A stretch of DNA of 64,000 nucleotides, from assembly GCA_021292165.1 (NCBI GenBank), contig CM037876.1, positions 114,643,379-114,707,378 of the forward strand. The letters run 5' to 3'. Every line of letters starts with the position of its first letter. Position 1 is the first letter of the stretch. The notes beneath the pieces are model-generated. The model ran no database searches and had not been told where the DNA came from. It worked only from the letters and a program-made list of their open reading frames with translations. This DNA is from Shinisaurus crocodilurus (taxonomy: Eukaryota > Chordata > Lepidosauria > Squamata > Shinisauridae). Made by a program: the position numbers and the translations under genes. This document shows, in pieces, positions 36,473 through 45,184 of the stretch.

Positions 36473-37910
36473 GCTGCCAGCGGGGCTTGTGTCCCCCTGA
36501 GGGGAAATTGCGCGTGGAGGATGAGGAGCCGCCGTGTGATGAGGAAGGCTGCTGGGGTTTGTAGTTCCGAAAGGAGCCGTATTTCTGAGAAGGACGTTTA
36601 GTGTCTTTCTTGTGGGGGACTGGCAAGGCTTTCTTCTTGTCCTTGTTCTCCACCAGGACTTTATCTAGGGGTTCGCCAAAGAGCCTTTTGCCAGCGAAGG
36701 GGACGCCTGCCAGGCTGGACTTCGTCTTTCCGTCCACCCCCCAATTGCGGAGCCATAGGTTCCTCCTAGCTACCACGTTGGAAGCTGTGACTCTCGCTCC
36801 CAGCTGAAAGGAATTGAGAGATGCATCCGCTAGGAAGGCTGCCGCAGAGGACGACTCTTTAATGAACTCTTTCATCTCTTTAGGTGTTGGATTGCCTTGA
36901 AGGAGCCTTTTTGCTCCTACATGCATAGCGCGGGCCACTATGGTCGACGTGTTAGCAATCTTGATTACCGTGGCGGCGGTCTCGAAGCCCCTGCGCAGTG
37001 CTGCGTCTGCCCGCTTGTCGTGGTGATCGGGAAGTTCTTCTCGCTCTGTTGGCAACAACGACTTTGAGGTGAGGGCTGACACCGGGTCATCTACTCGAGG
37101 AACTGTCAGGGCCTGCATGGTGTTTTCAGCGATGCGATATAGCTTGTCACAAAGGCGATGTGGGGGCCTTGGAATAGCTGGCTTTTCCCACTCTTGCTGC
37201 AGTATCACCTGAAGGTTCCACGGAACCGGGACTGCAGGATTGGCTTGAAGCTGGATAGGAGGGAAGGCCATGGGGTCTCCCAAGGATTCCGGGTCAGTAA
37301 CGGTTGGGGTGCTATATTTGCTTACCAGCCCTACATGCGAGAGAGCCTTGGCAATCATCTTTGGGAAGGCTTCCGCTGCGAACAGACGGCCTCTGGGTGG
37401 GGCCTCATTCTCGTCTTTGCTGTCCTCAGGCAGCTCGCCATCTTCAAAATCGGAAGCTGAGGCCCCTGCACTTGTACAAGTTCTACTGCTGTACTGGGTG
37501 CGCTGTGACCTGGCTGGGGATGCCGTTCTTGAGCCGTCATCAGAATCGGAAGAAGGGCGGCGACGCTTGGTTCTGCTGGCAGCCGTGGGACTGACGCTGG
37601 CGCGTTTCGAGAGCACGCTTGCTGACCTGTGACTTTTGCTTGAGCCTGCAGGTGAGGCCCTCAGCTGGCACACGGTCGGCTGGGAAACTGAGGCATGCTC
37701 AGAGCTGTGGCGGTTTGGCGACCTGCCCCGGGACCCTTTGAGGCTCTGGATATCACGCCACATTTCACTCATCAGCAGGTACATTGATTCAGGCACACCC
37801 TCTTGACGAACCGGGTTTGTAACTGGGATCACACGTGAAGGCGAGTCTGGTAGCATGCTGCTGCCCTTCATTGGAGAGGTGGAGGGATTGGTGGTGGGCG
37901 CAGGATCCAT
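36402..37910 (-). CDS. DIRS-A Gag-like protein
   Basis: 502 codons from an ATG at 37910. The N-terminal third is Ser/Pro-rich with a basic TKRRRPSSDSDDG stretch that may be a nuclear signal. It is followed by acidic FEDGELPEDSKDENE. The centre is helical (AADAALRRGFETAATVIKIA-like) and leads to FAGKRLFGEPLDKVL, a motif recurring in vertebrate DIRS Gag proteins and echoed in copy B3 (FYGTGLFNSFTDESLD). The C-terminus is rich in Ser, Gly, Lys and Gln. It likely forms the nucleoprotein particle. Function is inferred from position and these motifs. Confidence 0.75.
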   Translation of the reverse strand: MDPAPTTNPSTSPMKGSSMLPDSPSRVIPVTNPVRQEGVPESMYLLMSEMWRDIQSLKGSRGRSPNRHSSEHASVSQPTVCQLRASPAGSSKSHRSASVLSKRASVSPTAASRTKRRRPSSDSDDGSRTASPARSQRTQYSSRTCTSAGASASDFEDGELPEDSKDENEAPPRGRLFAAEAFPKMIAKALSHVGLVSKYSTPTVTDPESLGDPMAFPPIQLQANPAVPVPWNLQVILQQEWEKPAIPRPPHRLCDKLYRIAENTMQALTVPRVDDPVSALTSKSLLPTEREELPDHHDKRADAALRRGFETAATVIKIANTSTIVARAMHVGAKRLLQGNPTPKEMKEFIKESSSAAAFLADASLNSFQLGARVTASNVVARRNLWLRNWGVDGKTKSSLAGVPFAGKRLFGEPLDKVLVENKDKKKALPVPHKKDTKRPSQKYGSFRNYKPQQPSSSHGGSSSSTRNFPSGGHKPRWQRGSAQKGGQHKGSSAQGKKSSSA

Positions 37911-39056
37911 GGCTGCTATGGAATGAGCACTGGTAAAAAGGAGAGATGGGTGGCGTGAAAAGGGGCCATTGTATGCTTGGTTTTACCCTGGGGCTGTGGG
38001 TCCTTGGGGGTCTTGGCCGGGGGGCCTAAGCCCCCCCAATCTGGCAGACTTGAGGACCCCTGTGGTGCTTCCAGGTCCCCACTTGCCTAGCCGGTCAAAG
38101 GCCTGGGCTGGGCTGAGCCTCTGGGTGTCCCCACCACAAGGCTTGTAGGGCTTGCCGCTTGCCAGTGAGGAGGGAACGCGGGGGGAACCCGATTGTGGCT
38201 GGATGGCCAGCAAACAGCTGAGCTGTAGCTGAAATTGCAAAAGAAAGCCTCCGGAATGGCCTTGCCCTCATCCAAGATGGCGGCCCTGGCCTCACTCACT
38301 GGCTTAACAGGGGTCTTGCCCTTAACCAAAATGGTGGCACCCATGTGGCCTCATAAGATGGCCGCGCCCACAACCAACATGGCGGACACAACCTCACAGC
38401 CTGATATAACAAGGGCCTTGCCCTTAATCAAAATGGCGGCGCCCATGGCACCCGAAGATGGCTGTGCCCACAACCAAAATGGTGGACGCAGCTTCGCTGA
38501 TTGACTTAAACAGGGCATTGCCCTTACTTAAGATGGCGGCCGCCATCGTTGCCCACGCTGCTGCTGGCGGAGCTGGACTGAGGCTGGGATTCCCGACGGC
38601 CAAACGCGCAGCAGAGCAGGGGAAGGGAAGAGGCAGCAAGTAATCCCCTGGGGGGTTGTGCCTTTCCGGCCGATTGCCGGCCGAGGAAGCCGCTCAAGCC
38701 CATCTTGAGATGGAAGGGGGGCTGGGAGGGAGGGGGGAGGTCCGGGCCGCCTGGGCCGTGATTCCCTCCCCCCCCCTTGAAGGGCACCGACTGCAGCGGG
38801 CTCTCCCACCCCCCTGGCGCTGGCTTCCATGGGGGGAGGCCGGTTCCCTTACAGCAAGGTGTCTCGGGTCCCCCCGGAGTCCAGCCGCCTGTCTTACCGC
38901 CAGAGGCGGGGGCGAGGGGCTGGCTCCTTCCTACCGTTGGTAGGTGTCTGGCGAAGAGGCTTCGTTTTCTTCCTTTTCCACCTCTTCTTTTCTTTGTTCT
39001 TTGCTCGCGCTCAGAGGAGCGTGAAAAGTCTGCCTCCCACTGTGAGGCAGGAAGAA
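37911..39056 (-). promoter_or_regulatory. DIRS-A GC-rich leader
   Basis: About 1.1 kb between the 5' terminal repeat and the Gag-like ATG. It is GC- and CpG-rich, lacks a shared coding frame and contains the YY1-like repeat array at 38258-38545. It probably holds the element's promoter, but no TATA box is evident. Confidence 0.5.
38258..38545. promoter_or_regulatory. Tandem repeat array with YY1-like motifs
   Basis: Four degenerate units share TTGCCCTTA...AARATGGYGGC, with spacing of about 53-107 bp. Motifs AAGATGGCGGC (38274, 38530), AAAATGGCGGC (38430), AAAATGGTGGC (about 38328), AAGATGGCCGC (38355) and weaker ones near 38378, 38455 and 38477 fit the YY1 consensus. YY1 sites lie in the 5' regions of L1 elements, where they set transcription starts. 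Confidence 0.65.
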
Positions 39057-39157
39057 CAACTGGAGCTTCTGGGGAGGCCCCTCCTCCACCGGAAGCTCAG
39101 AACAAGTCTGCCTTCCAGCCCCGGAGGCGGGGCTACTCCCCATATTTGCTGGCCTCC
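39057..39157. repeat. DIRS-A inverted terminal repeat, 5' side
   Basis: 101 bp starting CAACTGGAGCTTCTGGGG and ending ATATTTGCTGGCCTCC. Its unique outer end (39158-39173, GACCCTCGAAGGAGAA) is copied in inverse form in the internal complementary region. Confidence 0.92.
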
Positions 39158-39344
39158 GACCCTCGAAGGAGAATGAAGAGGTGCCTGTGTGTGATGGGGG
39201 GCGGTCTGTGTATTTTGCAAAGGATTCCTGCTGGCATCTCAAGGGATATAATAACCATCATTATTACAAAGGGATGACAGCGGATGCACACATAATTTGT
39301 CATGTTTTCTCCTGAGCAATCCAATCCTTACTTCTTAGGAGACA

Positions 39345-39659
39345 TGCATTGTGAAGGACTGGGACCCGCCCTTTGAATCTGGGTGAGAGATCAAAGGCTA
39401 CAAACTGCCAGCCTTGAGTCTGTCGCTGCCAAATCACGCACTCGCTGCCTGGCCTCAGTCTGAGATGCTGGATTAAGCACTAAACCAACAGAGAAAGTAC
39501 ACACACACCATGTGGGGTGAAATAAAAGGGAGAGTTTATTTAGGTTAGTCAGTTACAAATTGGTTGGGAGAAAAGGGAAGGAAATTGACAGAATAGAGAT
39601 ACTTTGTTGCAAACAGTCAGAGCTACAAAATAACGAAACTAGCCTTCCCACTAAAGAGA
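39345..39659 (-). mobile_element. Possible LTR, part 1 (interrupted by CR1)
   Basis: On the minus strand an AATAAACTCTCCC poly(A)-like signal (near 39530) is followed by a U5-like tail ending GGGTCCCAGTCCTTCACA. The matching upstream part would be 40791-41090, across the CR1 insertion. No internal genes were found. Confidence 0.3.
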
Positions 39660-40788
39660 ATCATAGAATCATAGAAAAGTAGAATTGGAAGGGACCTACA
39701 AGGCCATCGAGTCCAACCCCCTGCTCAATGCAGGAATCCAGGTCAAAGCATCCCTGACAGATGGCCGTCCAGCTGCACCTTGAATGCCTCCAGACAGTGG
39801 GAGAGCCCACCACCTCCCTAGGTAGTTGGTTCCATTGTCTTATTGCTCTGACAGTCAGGAAATTTTTCCTGATGCTTAGGTGGAATCTAGGTTCCTGTAA
39901 CTTGAGCCCATTATTCCGTGTCCTGCAAACTGGGATGATCGAGAAGAGATCCTGGCCCTCCTGTGTGTGACATCCCTTCAAGTACTGGAAGAGTGCGATC
40001 ATATCTCCCCTCAGTCTCCTCTTCTGAAGGCTAAACATGCCCAGTTCTTTCAGTCTCTCCTCATAGGGCCTTGTTTCCAGTCCCTTTATCATCCTTGTTG
40101 CCCTCCTCTGAACCCTCTCCAGTTTGTCTACATCCTTCTTAAAGTGTGGTGCCCAGAACTGGACACAGTACTCAAGATGGGGCCTAACCAGTGCTGAGTA
40201 AAGGGGAATTATCACTTCACGTGATTTGGAAGCTATATTTCTATTAATGCAGCCAAAAATAGCATTTGCCTTCTATGCAGCCACATCGCATTGCTGGCTC
40301 ATATTCAGTTTGTGATCTACCACAATTTCAAGATCCTTCTCACTTGTAGTATTGTTGAGCCAAGTGTCCCCCATTCTGTAACTGTGCATTTGGTTTCCTT
40401 TCCCTAGGTGCAGCACTTGGCATTTATCCCTATTAAATTTCATTCTGTTGTTTTCGGCCCAGCGCTCCAGCCTATCAAGGTCGCTTTGAATGTTGTTTCT
40501 GTCTTCCAGAGTATTAGCTGTTCCACCCAACTTTGTGTCATCTGCAAATTTGATAAGCATTCCCTCATCCAAGTCATTAATAAAAATGTTGAAGAGCACT
40601 GGGCCCAGGACCGAGCCCTGTGGTACCCCGCTCGTTACCTCTCCCCAGTTTGAGAAGGAACCATTGATAAGCACTCTTTGAGTCCGATTCTGTAGCCAAT
40701 TGTGGATCCACCTGATAGTTGTTCCATCTAGCCCACTTTTAGCTAGCTTGCTAATCAGGATATCATGAGGCACTTTGTCGAAATACCC
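39660..40788 (-). mobile_element. CR1 LINE, 5'-truncated, copy 2
   Basis: Reading on the minus strand it starts in RT (FDKVPHDILISKLAKSGLDG), with VTSGVPQGSVLGPVLFNIFI and LIKFADDTKLGGTANT, and ends with [18 protein letters not shown]. The 3' tail at 39660-39680 contains ATCATAGAATCATAG. Frame breaks occur (e.g. near 40275). It is highly similar to the copy at 9233, so both are from one young subfamily. Confidence 0.9.
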
Positions 40789-40790
40789 AG

Positions 40791-41090
40791 GCACTTACAG
40801 TTTAGCTGGGGGTTGCACTTGTGTCGGACTCTCAGCAGCCAGAGTCTGCCGTTCTCTTTGTTCCCAAGACAACAACAAAGCCCAGATACCACCACCGCCA
40901 CTCCTATATCCGCTTCTCCCCTCTGCCCCTCCCTTTGATCGCCTACTAGCCCTTTGGCCAATCAGGATGACTTCTGTCTGGGTGAGATATGAGGGGTGGG
41001 GTGGCTCTCAGGTGTCATGTAGGAGGATTCTGGACCATACCTAGAGTGCTTGGTTGATTTTTACATATCAATGCTCAACAGACACTAAGG
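40791..41090 (-). mobile_element. Possible LTR, part 2 (U3-like)
   Basis: Sequence on the far side of the CR1. The minus strand has a TATA-like GGATATAGGAG near 40910 and a GGGAGGGGCAGAGGGGAG tract. It would form an LTR with 39345-39659. The evidence is layout only. Confidence 0.25.
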
Positions 41091-41479
41091 TTATACTGGG
41101 GCCCGTGGGGGAAGATATACATAGTTCAAAGGGGCACACTTATTCTACATGTGATATGCATAGTTCAAAGGGAGAGTCTCAGCCACCGGCTGAGGCTACT
41201 TTAGTCTACATGTTTTGTTGGGGGACGATGACATGGTAGCGCGTTTTCTTCACATGCATAATCTGGAATTTTGTACAGTGCTGCTTCTGAGTAGGCCTAC
41301 TCTGGTGGATTTTTTTGATTAATATACAAAGGCATGTTTTTTTGGATGCTTTAAGAACGTATTCCTGTGTTTCAAAGGCTGCTTTACTGTGTGGCTCTGA
41401 GAATATCACCTATTATTTTAATTATCATTATCGTTATTATGACTGTGTGGACTCTCCCCATCCGCTCATAATATTAAAG

Positions 41480-41593
41480 CAGTGTTCTCCAACCTTGGGT
41501 CCTCAGATGTTTTTGGCCTACAACTCCCAGCATGCCCCAGCCCTGGGAGTTGTAGGCCAAAAACATCTGGGGACCCAAGGTTGGAGAACACTG
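41480..41593. mobile_element. hAT-like hairpin MITE, copy 4
   Basis: Same family as at 3110, with CAGTGTTCTCCAACC on the left and GGTTGGAGAACACTG on the right. The flanking octamers TATTAAAG and CCTTAAAG agree at six of eight positions. Confidence 0.82.
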
Positions 41594-43445
41594 CCTTAAA
41601 GTCACCTGATTCTCTCTGGAATTGGTGTTATTGTTGGAACAGGAGAATGTGGGTCCAAAAGAGTACTCTTGTGTGGCCGTGTGATTTCCCCACCCCTTCC
41701 TTCACAAGTTTTGTGCCTTTCTCTTTCTGTGGTATGGGTTTCTGACTGCTGGGGATTCGGAGTCTGCTCCACATCCACTGACCCTTTGGCTCCGCCTCTC
41801 GTGATCCACCCTCCATCCCACCAGTTAGACTGGCCACTGGCCTTCACTGTAATGAAGAAAAAAACAGACCGGCCAATGAGGACTGAGCATGCTCAGTGGA
41901 CATGGAATGCTAACTGTTAAGGTGGAGGAGGAGGGAAACTGGGGCAGGAGGGGGAAACAGAATGGAATGGCTGGAATCCTGAACAGAAGCACTACTACAC
42001 ACTACGACCATTTTTATTTTTATTTTTTTGCAGAGACTCACTTGTTTTACATCTATTCCTACATTAACATCACAAAATTATGTTCTAGGCTTTTTAGAAA
42101 TAAGACAATACTTATCAAAGTCTTTATGATCATTTCTTAATATTATGCAACTGAACACCTCTATATTAATATTTTACTTTGGTTTATACAAAAATCCCAG
42201 CAGCTCCAACGGATTGTACATTGTACAGCTTCACATGTACACAGGCTTCTCCAGTGTATTCTGTGAAAAGGTAAATCTCTCCCTGCCCCCTCCCCCCTCA
42301 CACACACACACACGGAATCTCTGAATAGAAAGCTTCTCCAGTTGTGGGGCTCTGAACTGCACATTGAGAGTAAAATCTTTTATTTCCCTTATGGAGTATG
42401 TTTCAGAAAAGGTTCTTCCAGAAAAGCTAAATAGACCAACATGAGGAGTTAATGCCTTCAATAAAGTTAAATAGCCCCCTCCACCCCCACCCCAGATGAA
42501 TAGAAACAATTTGTCCCATGAAAAAGTAGTATATGTCTCTCTATACTGAAATCCACCCTTTGTATGCCCCCGTTTAGAAATATATTCTCATATGTTAATA
42601 ATTCCGATCAAAGAGTTACAAGGGATGTTTTTAGCGCTGTTAGTATTCTTATCAGGCCTGTTTCATAAACTAAAAATAGTATGCCAGATAATATTATGTA
42701 CTAATTTACAGATGTCTACATCAATACAGGCATTTAAAAATATACTAAACAAAGAGGTAGAACAATTCACTTTGTCTTGCCATTGTAACTCATTATCAAG
42801 ACTATTAAAACAATTTCTTCATCAAATGAAATGGAAATAATTTATTCATAGTTAAAAATGTGTGTGTAAAAAGTTATCAAAACAAACCCCCTCATATTAT
42901 AGTTTAATAATATGAAAATATACTAGCTATGGCTAAAGGCTAATCCCACTCAGTTCCATGGGTACACAACACAAAGTCCAAGTTTTGTGGTCAAACTTTC
43001 TATACTGACAGGCTAACAGCTAAGCCCATTATGAGGGTAAAGGCTTTCCCCTATGGTAAGCAAAACTTCATTTCATCCCAGAGGGGCTCTTGTTTCAGGG
43101 ACCAACAACACATTAGAGCAAATATGTATAACGAAGCCCCCACATTAAAAAAAAACAACCCCAAAAAACGAAACAAAATACCACCTTAAAGCTGGGAGAC
43201 TTTGATTTTGAGCAGAGGAAGGGTTCCTGATGTGCATTTACTCTATAAATAGCCAGTATGAATCTGGAATTCTGCAGGAAGAAAAAAAGGTAGAAGGCAA
43301 ATCAGAGCGGGAAAAACCCACTCCACCAGTCCTCTGCTCAGATGCAGCTTCTCAACCCTGCTTTCCAGTTAAAGAAAGAAGTGGTTAGGGCTTCATTTAC
43401 ATGTATTTCCTTGTAATTTGTAGTTTGTCCCTCAGGCTTATATTC
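41594..43445. other. Intronic sequence, no gene seen
   Basis: AT-rich intron. A short (CA)n run lies near 42300. No domain-bearing frame was recognised. Confidence 0.4.
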
Positions 43446-43465
43446 TGTATTTATTTATTTATTTA

Positions 43466-44192
43466 TGTGGAGAAAGCCCAAACCCCAGTTACACACACGC
43501 ACACACATTTCCCCAAGGGAGGGGGCAAGGGAGGAGGGATGAGGTCACCAGGGAGTACCCAGACAAGTCATCAGCCCCAACAAAGGAGGACCTCGGCAGA
43601 GATCCACAAACGTCCAGGAAGGACCATCAACAAACAGGGCAGTCTCAAAGAGCTGCAAAGTATCACTACGTCACCGTCTTCCCGGGCAGGAATAAGCCCA
43701 CATGAACGAAGGGGCAGGCACAAGCCCCCACCTGACCCAGAGGGCGGGGGGAGCAGGAAAACCGGGGTAGAAAAACCCCTCTCCCTTCCGGTAGTGGGTT
43801 GTTGGGGACCACGGGGCCATATCCTCTTAAGCAGAAGCCGTCCAGGTGCACCGTTCTCCGCTAGGAAGCGCCGATCGGGAGCTGGGCTGAAACTGACTAG
43901 AAGTACTGTCTCTGATGTGAGGATATTGACCTGAATGTAATCTGCTAGCCACGGAGCCCGCTCATTGGGTAAGACGCGGGTCAGCTAAGGTTGTGTTGAC
44001 TGTAAACGTGTTCTTCGAAGGCTGATAGTTCCGATCTGATTATTGTATAAACAAATAAAAAGCCTTATTTGGGCATACAAAGGGTTGTGGTTTTTCCTAT
44101 TGTACTGGAAGCCGATACGAGCTGTATTGCTCTGCCGGTTAACCCTAGAGTTGCCGAACTCACGCAAAGGATCCGGTTGCTGATCCTTCACA
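43466..44192 (+). repeat. Left LTR of the Gmr1-like element
   Basis: 727 bp from TGTGGAGAAAGCCC to CTGATCCTTCACA. It has AATAAA at 44054-44059 within GTATAAACAAATAAAAAGCC. It differs from the right LTR by one visible substitution (A at about 43755) and by lacking a 10-bp duplication. Confidence 0.93.
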
Positions 44193-44210
44193 TGGTGGCA
44201 GAGGTGGGAT
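44193..44210 (+). promoter_or_regulatory. Primer-binding site (tRNA-Leu-like)
   Basis: TGGTGGCAGAGGTGGGAT directly follows the left LTR. It is complementary to the 3' end of a vertebrate tRNA-Leu (as recalled) with one mismatch. Confidence 0.7.
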
Positions 44211-44295
44211 AATTGGAAACCACATTTGACAGTCGGAACTAGCAGGACTTCGGGCAGGCTAGTAGATTGCTGGGGAGCGCTCAGAGCAAGGAAAA

Positions 44296-45180
44296 ATGAA
44301 TAGTCTGAGCCAAGAGCAGGTGGAGCTAGTGAGCAGCCCAGAAACCCCAACCCAGACCTCCACAATGGAGTGGGTGGTGCGGCCAAAGACGGCAAGGCAG
44401 GAAGGGGGGGAAGCCCCCTCACCGTTGTTAGGAGGGCAGGGACCCAAGCAGTGGGGTAGCCCCAGCCTTACCAGTAGCGGCCAGAGAAGCGAGATAAGGG
44501 ACCCAGAGGCGGAAGAAGACCTCGGCAGAAGGGTTACTGGCGGAGCCATGGGGGGAGGAGGGTTGGATGCCCTCTTTCCCCAACTCAATTGGCAACAAGC
44601 CAGGGAGTTGATGCAGCATCAACAAGAAATGTTACAGATGCAGCTGGAGTTGGCCAGGCTGACCATGGGCACCGGACAAGGGGGAGCCCCTGCACCCCAG
44701 GGTGGGGGCACCACAACCCCCAAATGGGACAGGAAGCAATTCCCCACCTACCAGTCGGGACAGGATGTACTGATCTTTTTCACCCTGTTCGAGGCTGCCT
44801 GCCTAGAGCAGAGGGTGCCGGACAATTTAAGGATGTCTGCCCTGAGGACTCAGGTCAGCGGGGAACTGGCTGATCTCCTGGGTATCCACACCCAAACTGC
44901 GCCCTTGGACTATGGGGCGTTCAAAGAAGCGGTGAGAGAGAGGTTTGCCCTCACCGCTGAGCATTGTCGCCGTAAATTTCGTTACGGGCAGCCTACCCCA
45001 GGGGACACGTATGCCTCCTGGATGGCGCACCTGGGGCAGGTGTGGGACGCATGGATCGGGGCCACCGGGAAGACCACTTTGGCGGAGGTGCGGGAGCTCA
45101 TGATCCAGGAACAATTTTGTGCCACTATCCCTGAGGACCTAGCTACGGCGGTGAGGGATCGGGACCCCCCCAAACTGTAG
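44296..45180 (+). CDS. Gmr1-like Gag, N-terminal and capsid part with SCAN-like segment
   Basis: 294 codons from an ATG at 44296. A Gln-rich coil (QQARELMQHQQEMLQMQLEL, about residues 98-117) is followed by a capsid-like part (FPTYQSGQDVLIFFTLFEAA) and then, from about residue 215, FRYGQPTPGDTYASWMAHLG ... TLAEVRELMIQEQFCATIPE. This last part follows the pattern of SCAN domains (FR...A...L..L...WL....T.EQ..EL...EQFL..LP). The frame ends at a TAG just after a seven-C run (45165-45171), inside the SCAN-like fold; the next frame picks up its end, so one indel or a programmed shift separates gag from pol. Confidence 0.85.
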   Translation: MNSLSQEQVELVSSPETPTQTSTMEWVVRPKTARQEGGEAPSPLLGGQGPKQWGSPSLTSSGQRSEIRDPEAEEDLGRRVTGGAMGGGGLDALFPQLNWQQARELMQHQQEMLQMQLELARLTMGTGQGGAPAPQGGGTTTPKWDRKQFPTYQSGQDVLIFFTLFEAACLEQRVPDNLRMSALRTQVSGELADLLGIHTQTAPLDYGAFKEAVRERFALTAEHCRRKFRYGQPTPGDTYASWMAHLGQVWDAWIGATGKTTLAEVRELMIQEQFCATIPEDLATAVRDRDPPKL

Positions 45181-45184
45181 GGAA

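Larger units (their letters stand above)
33026..39173 (-). mobile_element. Nearly intact DIRS-like retroelement, family A
   Basis: This is a 6.1-kb tyrosine-recombinase retroelement in the same orientation as PPARA. From its 5' end (39173) it has an inverted terminal repeat, a ~1.1-kb GC-rich leader, a Gag-like frame, RT/RNase H and recombinase frames that overlap, an internal complementary region, and the 3' inverted repeat. The terminal repeats 33077-33177 and 39057-39157 are perfect 101-bp reverse complements. All three frames are uninterrupted, so insertion is recent. No obvious target duplication flanks it, as expected for recombinase-mediated insertion. Confidence 0.92.

Noticed and set aside
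38524..39277. Open frames on both strands in the DIRS leader
   Set aside because: High GC content removes stops by chance, and no conserved motif or agreement between frames was seen.
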